Virus record (IMG/VR): IMGVR_UViG_3300025873_000051
Location: 1-23,293 of that record
Length of the DNA: 23,293 bases
Direction: 5' to 3' (one strand)
DNA from: a virus
Shown here: positions 7,132-16,600 of the stretch, one piece after another
How positions within the stretch are numbered: the stretch's first letter is position 1
Layout: each line of letters starts with the position of its first letter
Notes under the pieces: generated by a model
The model's input: the letters and a program-made list of their open reading frames with translations, nothing else
The model's database searches: none
Told to the model about the DNA's origin: nothing
Translations under genes and position numbers: made by a program

Positions 7132-10100
7132 TTAGCCTATGTTATACTTCTCAAGGTTCTCGGGGATCTTCCCGAATCGAAAATGTTGTGAGCCCTCTCC
7201 TTTTCCACCATATCCCTTCTCGCCTATCTTGACATGCGCTCGCTCAAGACCGACCAAATATCCCTTTGCTACCAAGAATTTATATTCACGGGATTTGCGA
7301 CTACCCCCAACCATTATATCGATTCCAGTGAAACCTCCATACACTGTATGGTCTCCCCTCTTCGCTACTCTCATTTCTTGAGCCTCCATCTCCGCAATGT
7401 CTTTAGCTGACCGAGCGCCCGCACGGCTATGCCCTCTGACAAGCTGACCATCTAAAGTTCTCCCTTCTAGTTGTAGCTTGATTGGCGGTTTTTCCATCGC
7501 CGCAAGAGCTTTAAGCTGAAGCCATCTGGGGTGAAACCTTTTATGAATGTATGCAAATGATTCGGGGTTGTTAGTCGCAACTTTTCTAAAGTCTTTTAAG
7601 TTTCTGCTCATAGGAGCAATCTCATTGGAAACATCAACCATGTTTTCAGGAATGTTCTCTTGTTCTTCCCTTGCTTCCTCTTTGGTTGGCCTACCATTCC
7701 CATCACTCATGGCTGGTGATGTAATCCTTTTCCTCCACCGATTAACGATCTTATCGAGAACTTGGTCATTTTTGATAAAATCAGAGTTAAGTGGAACAAC
7801 CCCAACCTCAAAAGCGACGGGCGTTTCGGCAAGCCTATTACCCTCGATACTATGCTCAAATGCCGCCCACACGTCTTCGGCCCTTTTATTAGTTATTAGG
7901 GCTATTGGTGTGTCATAAATAGCTCTTGCCTTAGGTGTTAGCATCGATAAATTCGTCAAAATCATTAACTTCTCATAATACTCTAAGTGAGCCACGGCAC
8001 TAATGACCGTTGCGATTGATGACCTATCTAGGTCCAACATCAAGTTTCCTTCATAGAATATTGCATCCTCCCCCGTAAGCCCTCTTCCCTCTATCGATGT
8101 TCCTCTCTTTCTACTTAGCATCCTCAGTTTTTTTGTTATGGCATCTACCGTTACCTTATCGGCACTGTCCGTAGTTGGCCTGGTGGCAAACTCTTCTAGT
8201 GCGGCTAAGTTCAGTGTCGCTCTTTCTGATACGTTTAGATTAAGGCTATTGGACGTTTTCTCAAAGAGATCTGCAAGCTCGTGCTTGAGCCGCGAGGCTT
8301 CTTGCAACATCCCAATAGATTCATTCACTAGGCTAAACTGTTTTGTCGGCAGCTTATCGAGCCCAGACTCTGGCTTTGCTTTTAAATTCTTTATCCTCAG
8401 GCTAAGTTCTGTCGCCTGGGCTTGAACGTACTCCTCGTTCGTAAGCTCTCTTGCTGTTTGAGCCTCTACCTTTGCACCCTCTTTTATTGAGTTAACATTT
8501 TTAATGATCGCTGCTGCCTCGGCGTTTTCCGCCTCCTGCATAAGCTTGTTTTGCTCCATAGTCATTTTATCTTCGAGTTCATCAAGCGTTTTCTGGGAAT
8601 CAGCGCTTAAGCGAGCTCTGCCCTGTGCTATCTTATCCTTCCAAAATTGGAGCCCTGTTACTTTCATCTGGCTGAGGTGATTGGCATGTTTAGTGAAGTC
8701 ATTCAATATGAATTTAGCATAGTCTATATGGGCACCAGCATCATTTATGAACTGCTGCTTCCCTTCTTTAATGCTATTAATATCTGCGTCAATTGCCTTC
8801 ATGACAAAGGGCATTAAGACATTTGGCATGGGGATCCCTTTTTTCCCAAACACAGCAGCGCCGAATACCGTTCCCGCTGCGGCCAAGACAGCACCTACCC
8901 CGATGGCTGACCTACGGAAATAATCCCAGCCATCGAGCCTTCCCTCATTGTCTAGATTTTCGAGTAGCTGCCTGGCTTTAAATTTGGCCGAATCTCTGTC
9001 GGTGTTATATTGAGCCCAAGCGGTTTCTAGTTTCTGCTTTGTGTTAGACTTAATAACATCCTGCTCGGCTTCATGCTTCCGCTCTGTTATATTCCAGTCG
9101 TGCCTCTCCTTAGCCCTCTCATCGACAAGCGCCTTCTGCTTGTCCCTCAGATCCATATTCTCCCTGTTAAACTGTAGCCCGCGGTCAACATAGGTTTTAT
9201 AATACTCGTCGGTCTTCTCTTGCGTTGTCAGGGACTCCTTGCCTTTTGCTATATTAAGAGCCTGTTCAGCGGTCTCGGCGTTTAGTCCTGTCATCTCCCT
9301 GAGCTTGTGAATCTCCTTAAGCCTTGTAGCCTGTGTCTCTGCTTCACTCCCCTCTCGTTCGGCAACGCCTTCAGTCGATACGGTTTTGGGGTCGACAGCA
9401 TAGTCTTCGAACTGGGTTCTATAATATTCTCTCTCCCTCTCTTCCTGGTCACTAATTTCGTCTGCATGTTCCGTCGCCTCAGGGAAGAGGTTTCTCTTCG
9501 CCACTTCCTCATAGGACAACCCCCCACCAGCAAAAGGGTCGAAAGACGATTCGCCGTCATCCCCAAGATAGGGATCTACGGACGATAGCCCCTCTGACCC
9601 AACATTGGGTCCAAGGGTGATAGGGTTTATTTTACCTTCGTCATAGGTGGTCTCAGAAAATTGCCTACGCTTCATGGCTCCCGTCTCAGGATCAGTCACA
9701 TAGGGATGAGAGCTTTCAAGGGGGACTGGGCCACCTCTGATTGTCTTCTTGCTTGTTGGAAGTTTAAGAAATGTATCTGCCCAGTGCTCACTGAACTCAG
9801 CCGCTTTAGCTATATGTGCTGGGACTTCCTGTCCACCGGGTAGCTTCCCGACTCTTCCTGGGTTTACGAGATCTCCCGCCACCTCTTTAGACCATGGCAC
9901 CCATTTCCCGCCCTTGGTCAGGAATAAAGGAGCCGTACCAGGAGTGTCCGGATACATCCGGCTAACCCCCTCCGGCCCTTGAGGAGTTGTTTTCATCGAA
10001 GATCGTTGCCTAGACGCTTTCTCTTGCGCCTCTAACGCTCTTCTTTTCTCTTCCTCTACAAGATGAGATGGGGCAGCTTCCTCCAATCGCCTTACGTCTT

Positions 10101-10149
10101 TTGCGAGAACAGGAGGAGCCTCTGCAACATTTCTACCAACATCTGCCAT
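7132..10149 (-). CDS. Giant internal virion (ejection) protein, coiled-coil rich, 1005 residues
   Basis: Strongly charged, helical protein with long coiled-coil stretches at about 215-400 and 460-630. The only clearly hydrophobic part is a Gly/Ala-rich segment at about 413-435 (SAIGVGAVLAAAGTVFGAAVFG), followed by MPNVLMPFVMKAIDADI (441-457), a motif of Pro-Asn then AIDxDI that I recall in internal proteins of other short-tailed phages. The N-terminal 210 residues look disordered and Pro/Gly rich; the C-terminal 75 residues are basic and Gly-rich (VYGGFTGIDIMVGG, KGYGGKGEG). No catalytic motif recognised. Start at 10149 has AGAGGA in the end of the preceding gene, separated by a single base from its stop. 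Likely co-packaged and ejected with its two giant neighbours. Function inferred from context and architecture. Confidence 0.58.
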   Translation of the reverse strand: MADVGRNVAEAPPVLAKDVRRLEEAAPSHLVEEEKRRALEAQEKASRQRSSMKTTPQGPEGVSRMYPDTPGTAPLFLTKGGKWVPWSKEVAGDLVNPGRVGKLPGGQEVPAHIAKAAEFSEHWADTFLKLPTSKKTIRGGPVPLESSHPYVTDPETGAMKRRQFSETTYDEGKINPITLGPNVGSEGLSSVDPYLGDDGESSFDPFAGGGLSYEEVAKRNLFPEATEHADEISDQEEREREYYRTQFEDYAVDPKTVSTEGVAEREGSEAETQATRLKEIHKLREMTGLNAETAEQALNIAKGKESLTTQEKTDEYYKTYVDRGLQFNRENMDLRDKQKALVDERAKERHDWNITERKHEAEQDVIKSNTKQKLETAWAQYNTDRDSAKFKARQLLENLDNEGRLDGWDYFRRSAIGVGAVLAAAGTVFGAAVFGKKGIPMPNVLMPFVMKAIDADINSIKEGKQQFINDAGAHIDYAKFILNDFTKHANHLSQMKVTGLQFWKDKIAQGRARLSADSQKTLDELEDKMTMEQNKLMQEAENAEAAAIIKNVNSIKEGAKVEAQTARELTNEEYVQAQATELSLRIKNLKAKPESGLDKLPTKQFSLVNESIGMLQEASRLKHELADLFEKTSNSLNLNVSERATLNLAALEEFATRPTTDSADKVTVDAITKKLRMLSRKRGTSIEGRGLTGEDAIFYEGNLMLDLDRSSIATVISAVAHLEYYEKLMILTNLSMLTPKARAIYDTPIALITNKRAEDVWAAFEHSIEGNRLAETPVAFEVGVVPLNSDFIKNDQVLDKIVNRWRKRITSPAMSDGNGRPTKEEAREEQENIPENMVDVSNEIAPMSRNLKDFRKVATNNPESFAYIHKRFHPRWLQLKALAAMEKPPIKLQLEGRTLDGQLVRGHSRAGARSAKDIAEMEAQEMRVAKRGDHTVYGGFTGIDIMVGGSRKSREYKFLVAKGYLVGLERAHVKIGEKGYGGKGEGSQHFRFGKIPENLEKYNIG

Positions 10150-10150
10150 C

Positions 10151-13100
10151 TTAAAATCCTCTGTACATATATGGATTCAAGAACTTATCCTCGCTCTTGG
10201 TCCTATAGGGCATCAACCCCTGTACTGCGCTTTTTGTGTCGGGTAATGTCTGGATATTATCCTTTGTCTCAAATCCAGAATAATGCTCTTCTTCTGATTT
10301 CCCTGAATCAACCCATTTGAGCCTTGCATCGCGGTCATTAAATCGCATTCGGTCACCACGAGTACCGTATGTCTCTAGTAATGGTGTGTCCTCACTTGCA
10401 GCGTTTTGCCCGCGATATGAACGGACCATGCGATTTCGATTTATTCGCTCAAGGTTCTCACGGATCATCTTTTCCTGCTCTATGCTTTCCGCAATTTCTG
10501 CCTCAGCCTCAACTATATGATAGGGCTTGCGATTATTTATTCGCTCAAGGTTCTCACGGATCATCTTTTCCTGCTCTATGCTTTCCGCAATTTCTGCCTC
10601 AGCCTTAACTATATGCTCGGGCTTTTCTCCTGGATAAGCCTCAACCGCACGATCCCTCTCCATCATTTCCGCGTAAACTTTATCATAAGATGCCATTTGG
10701 TCATTATTCCCATCTATGCCATTTACTCGCTTAAGCAAATCAGCGATCGCCATAGACTGAGAGTCTATTATCTTTTGCTGATTTGCGCTTGCTGCAAGTC
10801 CAACCATCGAAGCCTTACCAGTGTTCACCTTTCTCATCCCTTGCGCATCTTTGCTTATAAGGGATGCGCCTATCTTACTTTTCGCCTCTACCTCATTGGC
10901 TGAGAATCCGTATTGATCTTTCTCCCCGCCAAACTCGGGTTTGTAGTCATACTTTATCGGGGTAATGCCTCTAAGGAAGTCAGACAACTCATCATTGGAT
11001 GGCCCTATTCCAGACTTTGCCCTTTCATCAGAGTATCTGGCATTCGGCAAGAGAGCTCCTCCGTATGTAAGGTTCCCCTCCGGGTCGTACATTCCGCTCC
11101 CAAAGCCAGATGGAGACGCTAGCCCACTATAGGGGATGTTTCCTACGCCTGCCCCAATGTCCTTTCGCTTCATTGATCCTCCAATATCCATATTCGGGCG
11201 GGTGATCTTCGACATATCAGGCCCCTTAAAGGCACCGCCAACAAAGCCCCCAAGGGCGCCCCCAATTCCGCTACCGACGAAGGAACCCACAGGCCCTAAT
11301 GCAGATCCGATTGCGCCTCCAGCCGCACTACCAGCGGTCTGTGCGACTGATGTGCCGAGGTCTTTCCCTCCAAGAACGTCTAGTCCAACCTTCGCGGCAG
11401 ACGCAAGGCCAGGTACAGATGAAAGACCAGTATCAGACGCTGCCTTGGTCGCTGTCTTAGACGCAGCATCAGTCACAGTGTCAACCGCAGCATCAGTTGC
11501 CGCATCAACCGCCGTAGCCTCTCCTCCCGCTACAATACTTCCGACCTCTTTCGCCAGGCCAGGAGCCTTTGCGGCTAGCTCTGGATCATTATAAGCCCCT
11601 AGCAGCTCTCCGGCTGCCTTCTCTACGGCTGCCCCTGTTACGTCCGGCTTGGTGACAGAGGGGGTAAATCCCTCATCAACGGCCTTCCCAAGACTATATA
11701 GGCCAGCTCTCTTAAGAGCAGCCTCTTTCTCTTCTGTCCCCTTGGCTCCCAGAAGAGGGGTCACTGCCCCTATCCCGCCTAGCCCACTAGCCTCTCCGAG
11801 AGTGCTGGCGGCACTTTTGATCGCAGATTTCTTTTCCTTTGTGCCCCTAGCCCCAAGTAAAGGAGCTGCTGCCTCTACTCCATAAAGACCCCCCTTAAGA
11901 GCCTTTAGGCCTGTACTGGTATTATTCTTCCATGCCCCGGAAGGAGGGGAGAGCTTCGTTGCTCCCTCTGCTGCCTCCAGTATCCCTTGCTGATAGGGTG
12001 CTGGGTTTGGATTAAATCCAAAGAGCCCTTTATCGGTGTCTCTCTCCCTGAACATCGGGTCCATAGCCCCAACACCAACCTGCTTCATGCCTGTTTTCGC
12101 TCTATTGTCAGAGTATTCCTCCTTATACACAGCCATCGCCGACTGAACAAAGGCCTCTTCCTCCTCTGGCGTCATAGGCAGCTCGCCATTAGCAGATCGC
12201 CGCTCATTCTCAGCGTGGACCGCCCAAGTGCGTATCGTCTCTTCTATCCAGGCATCGCTCTCTTCTTCTGTCATAGCGGCTTGGCCATTTTCCAATCGCC
12301 AATTGTTCTCTCTCTCAAGCCCCGTATTCGCTATGCTTACTGCGTTATTGAATTTATCGCTCTCTGCCTTTGCCGCCAGCCACGACTCCGAGTCAGCATC
12401 TATTTCGAATACGTATTCCCATTGACCATCATCCTCATTCCATACCTTCATCACCTCAATGGGCTCGCCCTGGGCATCTGTGCGAGTTATGATTGTCGGG
12501 CTTGGTTTACTGTAACCCTCCCTAAGCTCCCATCTCCCTGTGGCCTCATTATACTGGTATCCCTTAGGAGGGGGCTCCCCTCCAGTTGTTGTCTCAATCC
12601 CAATCTCCCCCTCTCTGGATCCAATGACTCTTTGGGTTGGCACCGCCACATCGGCAGGAGCCTCAATACCCATAAGCAGATTAATGATTGGAGCCATATC
12701 CGCGACTGATTGGGTTTCGCCTTGAAACCACCCAGTCGATTCAATGGCACCCTTGATTGCTTCTACTGACGCCCCAAGCCTTCCAGCCCAATACTTATAC
12801 GCCAACTCCCTGCGCTGCTGCTCAAGCGAGGCATCGACTTGCAGGATAGCCATATCCCTTTCGACGCCTTGAGCAATCAAGGCATTAATCATGTTGTCTC
12901 TTTGGGCCTCTAGCTGCGCATTGATTTGGGCATCGGCTTTATGTGCATCATCGACCATCTGCATGGCTTGCATCTGCTGCTGAGATGCTGCCTCCATTGT
13001 GGCCCTATTCGCTTCGTCCAGCCCCTGCATCTTCATCCTGTGGACTGCTGAAGCAGGGACACCTCTCGCGCCAGCGGCCTGAGATAAGACAGACTGCTTG

Positions 13101-13648
13101 GCTCTCTCCCCTTGCTGCCTTATTACGTCACTCATCTCACCGCTTGCGATTCCGGCGGCTGCCGAGCGGATCATAGGACGACCTCTTCCTCTGATGTCCT
13201 CGGCATAGGAGTCTAGATAGCTTTGCTCATAGGTAATTGGTGATCTTTGGTCATGGTTCGGATCACCGGCTCCGGGCTGACTCCAGTCTATCAGCCTCGT
13301 ATCACCGACTGCTGAATCAGGAGCACCAGAGCTTTGACGGACAAGGCCAGGGCTTGCCTCTGGCCCGGACCTAGTAGAACCTGGCGCAGCAAAGGTCGAA
13401 ACAGGAGCACGCGATGTAATTAAAGGATTCCTAGGCGATGAGCCTGCCGCCTCTGCCACCGCCCCAGCTCCCGCAATAGGGCCGCCATATCCGGAACTCT
13501 GCTTTAAGTCTGCCGCTGCCGCTTTCGTCGCCTTGGCCGCAGCCCTAGCCGCTATCTCCGCTGCTTCCCGCGCTCTCCTCTTTCTCTCCTCCTCCGCTTC
13601 CATAGCACTATTATGCGCGTCCATATCTGGCCCTGGTTCTGGCTCCAT
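10151..13648 (-). CDS. Giant internal virion protein with peptidase S74 (self-cleaving chaperone) domain, 1165 residues
   Basis: First of three giant proteins after the nozzle gene. Order: acidic/Ala-rich start (1-50), disordered linker, helical Gln/Ala-rich region (about 160-300) of a type common in phage internal proteins, acidic duplicated region (444-509), a first S74-like signature SDNRAK (513-518), a 35-residue duplication (587-656), Ala/Gly-zipper hydrophobic region (about 705-808), then a full S74-type domain (about 871-975) with SDERAK: Ser873 and Lys878 match the catalytic Ser/Lys spacing of endosialidase-type intramolecular chaperones, followed by FLRGITPIKYDY, QYGFSANEVE and GLAASANQQKIID. 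Cleavage before Ser873 would leave 872- and 293-residue parts. A 32-residue tandem repeat (1009-1072) and a 90-residue tail follow. Start at 13648 overlaps the previous stop (TAATG). The S74 call is good; the ejection role is inferred. Confidence 0.68.
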   Translation of the reverse strand: MEPEPGPDMDAHNSAMEAEEERKRRAREAAEIAARAAAKATKAAAADLKQSSGYGGPIAGAGAVAEAAGSSPRNPLITSRAPVSTFAAPGSTRSGPEASPGLVRQSSGAPDSAVGDTRLIDWSQPGAGDPNHDQRSPITYEQSYLDSYAEDIRGRGRPMIRSAAAGIASGEMSDVIRQQGERAKQSVLSQAAGARGVPASAVHRMKMQGLDEANRATMEAASQQQMQAMQMVDDAHKADAQINAQLEAQRDNMINALIAQGVERDMAILQVDASLEQQRRELAYKYWAGRLGASVEAIKGAIESTGWFQGETQSVADMAPIINLLMGIEAPADVAVPTQRVIGSREGEIGIETTTGGEPPPKGYQYNEATGRWELREGYSKPSPTIITRTDAQGEPIEVMKVWNEDDGQWEYVFEIDADSESWLAAKAESDKFNNAVSIANTGLERENNWRLENGQAAMTEEESDAWIEETIRTWAVHAENERRSANGELPMTPEEEEAFVQSAMAVYKEEYSDNRAKTGMKQVGVGAMDPMFRERDTDKGLFGFNPNPAPYQQGILEAAEGATKLSPPSGAWKNNTSTGLKALKGGLYGVEAAAPLLGARGTKEKKSAIKSAASTLGEASGLGGIGAVTPLLGAKGTEEKEAALKRAGLYSLGKAVDEGFTPSVTKPDVTGAAVEKAAGELLGAYNDPELAAKAPGLAKEVGSIVAGGEATAVDAATDAAVDTVTDAASKTATKAASDTGLSSVPGLASAAKVGLDVLGGKDLGTSVAQTAGSAAGGAIGSALGPVGSFVGSGIGGALGGFVGGAFKGPDMSKITRPNMDIGGSMKRKDIGAGVGNIPYSGLASPSGFGSGMYDPEGNLTYGGALLPNARYSDERAKSGIGPSNDELSDFLRGITPIKYDYKPEFGGEKDQYGFSANEVEAKSKIGASLISKDAQGMRKVNTGKASMVGLAASANQQKIIDSQSMAIADLLKRVNGIDGNNDQMASYDKVYAEMMERDRAVEAYPGEKPEHIVKAEAEIAESIEQEKMIRENLERINNRKPYHIVEAEAEIAESIEQEKMIRENLERINRNRMVRSYRGQNAASEDTPLLETYGTRGDRMRFNDRDARLKWVDSGKSEEEHYSGFETKDNIQTLPDTKSAVQGLMPYRTKSEDKFLNPYMYRGF
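10433..10624 (-). repeat. Near-perfect 96-bp tandem duplication
   Basis: Two head-to-tail units, 10624-10529 and 10528-10433, encode residues 1009-1040 and 1041-1072 of the S74-containing protein (each built around AEAEIAESIEQEKMIRENLERI, described as an acidic amphipathic helix). Over the 88 bases 10537-10624 versus 10441-10528 I count only three mismatches, all changing amino acids (Glu/Tyr and Lys/Glu); there is no silent change, so the duplication looks recent. It likely lengthens a coiled coil. Confidence 0.9.
11681..11890 (-). repeat. Diverged 35-residue tandem duplication within the S74-containing protein
   Basis: Residues about 587-621 and 622-656 align with a 35-residue offset; the core PLLGARGTKEKKSAIKSA matches PLLGAKGTEEKEAALKRA. 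DNA has diverged, so this is older than the 96-bp duplication in the same gene. Confidence 0.6.
12122..12319 (-). repeat. Diverged 33-residue tandem duplication within the S74-containing protein
   Basis: Residues about 444-476 and 477-509 align with a 33-residue offset (ENGQAAMTEEESDAWIEETI against ANGELPMTPEEEEAFVQSAM). Both units are acidic helices with a conserved NG turn and an MTxEE start. Low identity; visible only at protein level. Confidence 0.5.
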
Positions 13649-16600
13649 TACTCACTCCCTATCGTGTTGTCTGCTACTGACATTCTAAAGATACCGCGTT
13701 TCGCCCCAAATTCTAGAGCAATATTCTCAATAACGAACCCATCGCCGGTTGCAGATGAGTTATCAGTATCATAAATTTCAAATTTTATAGCTTCGCATTT
13801 TTGCTTGGACAGGTGCGCTCGAAACTGGAGAAGCGCGTCTGAAGCAGAGTCGGTTGTAAATACATACGTATCTACAGCCGTACTGTCATTATAGTCATAG
13901 TAGACCTTTATAGTTAAGATATGCTTATCTTTGCTTTTCCCTAAAAGAGAAAATCTGTAAGCACGAGAGAATGCCTGAATCCCATTAAGGGAAATCCATC
14001 CCGTCCTCAACTTCATGGTCATATAAGTCGTATCTAGCTTATAGCCTGACTCCTTCCAAAACTTATTGGAGTCAGTGACAAGTATTATCTCTCCATCATT
14101 ATTCCCCATGCCCACGAATCTTTCATCTACGCCAAGGGTGGAGAATGTGAAGTGGCTCCATTGCTTAAACTCATAGTTATAAACAAGAACACTATCGCTT
14201 AACAGGAATCTTATTGTTGAAGTAGCCTGGTCTTGGATCATATCCATAACCCTGGCCGAGCCAAGGATGCCTTCGACCGGAGATCCTATATACTCAATGC
14301 CTTCCTTGCTAAGAGAATAGATACCCTTCGCGTTCTGGAAGAATAGCCCCGTGTCAGTATAAAGCGTTGGACTCCCGCGTAGAGCGCCCATGCTATTACT
14401 AACTATCCTTGGAGTATAATAGCTCCCAGTCCCAGTCTTCGATGGACCATCACCATCCAAAGCCCATATGGAATTCTCTCTGAAAATATAGATAGTCTCC
14501 CCCGAGCTTCCAAGGGCCGTTGGCTTGTCATCAAGAATGCCATCCAGGGGGACAAAGAACGTATCATTGAAGTTGGTGCCGTACCCATTCCTATACTCTT
14601 TACTGAAAAATATTCGATAATCTTCGCTAATTATGAAGAGCCTATTTCGATGAGCTGTCACATAGAAGCATGCTGGGCACCTGGTATTGGCGACCTCGCC
14701 AGAGTCAGTGTAGAGGATAGCAGATGAGAGAACATCATCATCCTCTGCTTGGTCCACAAGCGTCTGAGTAAACGTCGAGTGCTGACCTCTGATATTTCCA
14801 GCCGCATAATATAGGTTCCCATCACCCTCGGTCCGATACACTACGATCCTATACTTTCCTCCTGCGATTTTCTGGGAGGCACTATTGACGACGATCGTTA
14901 CAGTATCATGGGAGCCATCAGTCGTCACTGACTTGGAATCGGACGGCTCGGATTGATAGAGATTCCCCTGGCTATCCTCCTGCTCGAATACGACCTTATA
15001 CTTATATGTTTTACTGCTATCCAGTCCTCCAGAACTAAGGCTCTCATCAGACGCCGTTAAGCTCGTTATGTGTGGCTTTGGCTTGCCAACAATATCCTGA
15101 TAGAGGTCAAAGGAGTCCCGAAACAGAGCATTTCCAGCAGTCCAATAGATGTTTTTACCGATCTCCGCCCTTCTGACCCCATACGTGGGGACAGCATCAA
15201 ACGAATACTTCACAATGGTTGGAACGGAAGCAAACTGAAGACCGCTGTCATCGTTAATTGACTGAGGCGGGCCAAGCGTAGACATAACACCATATGCATT
15301 GCCACCGTCAGAGGTGCTAACTGCTCTTCCGGGATGGGAGTTATATTTTTGGTCTATGTTTGCGGTTAGCGATGTTCCGACCAAGCTCCCATCTTGATCG
15401 AAGTAATTAAGGGTATGACTCCCTCTGGGATAGGTTTCCATGTTTTCCATGTTTGGGAAGATTGTCGCCTTGTAGTTATTCTTACCAAATGTGAACTGGA
15501 ATGCTCCTGACCCGGCAATCCCCTTATTTACTTCTTGAGGGTCAGCATGGAACGCAAGCGAGCTAGATGGTGTCTTTATGGGTATCCTGTAGGTCACTTC
15601 CCCATCTGAAGCCCCAGTGCCATAGGAGTTATAAACGAGATCAACAGTTTCAATGCTAGTCGTTACTGTCGGGTCCTCCTTGTTATCAACAAAATAAAGA
15701 AGCTTGAATGATGCCTCTGTATCTGTGCTTGTTTTTGTTATCGCGCTAGACAGCGATCCGCCTTCGGTGAAGTTATGAACTCGGATAGTATGCGTGCTGC
15801 CAGATGTGGTGAGGTATCCGATATAGATCTTATCATCTTCAATCGAAGACTTACCCATAACAAGATGGGCATGCGTAAGAACGGTATCTGAAGGAGGGAC
15901 AGTGTCAAGGCCAGTGTTTACATTTAGGGTGCCCGTCAGGAACGGAGAGGCTACATTGCCTGTTATTAATGTATCCTTAACGATCCGAACGCTATACGTT
16001 GAGTCGTGCCGGTAATACCCAACATAAGCGCAATTTGCCGTAAAGGACTCAACGACATCAAAAGAACATCGATCCTTATGCTCCAGATAGTTATCCGATA
16101 CAAGGGTCACTAAGCCATCAGAGCTTGACGCAATTGCCCCATCGTTATCAGGGCCGAATATTGTTCTGTTTAGCTCATCTGCTGCACCATCGTCTGCGCC
16201 TTCCTTATTGTACTCGTAGTACACAGCAAACTGTGTTGCACTAATCGCGACTGGCTTAATGCGTCCGTAGAAAGTGGACTTAGCGAATGTCGATCCTGAT
16301 AACCCAAAAGTAGTTTTCAGTATAGACATATTAGATGCATCAATGAGGTTAACGGAATAGGCGATGCCGCCGGTGCTTGACGATCCCTCTCTGATCCGCA
16401 CCGCAGACGCAATGCATATAAGCGAGTCATCTGTGCTAATTGCTATCTCTGGACTAGAGAAATAAATAAAATTATACTGAGTAGACCCAGAGAAATCATG
16501 AGGTGATAACGGGAATACCTCTGTAGACAAAGGGCTCCATTTTGACTGTAGGCGACTCTTCGTTGAGGGAGACGCTGGATTAATTCTCCATGTATGCCCG

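Noticed and set aside
3184-10149. Lysozyme, transglycosylase or peptidase domain in the two giant proteins
   Set aside because: Looked for catalytic patterns as in T7 gp16 or N4-type proteins; none recognised by eye. A profile search would be needed to exclude a diverged one.
11136-11594. Plus-strand Pro/Ala-rich 152-residue open frame
   Set aside because: Antisense of the Ala/Gly-zipper region of the S74-containing protein; the open frame is a by-product of biased codon use there.
11987-12709. Plus-strand 240-residue open frame
   Set aside because: Antisense to the S74-containing protein; Cys/Ser/Leu/Arg-rich composition typical of shadow frames, no family signal, no ribosome-binding site.
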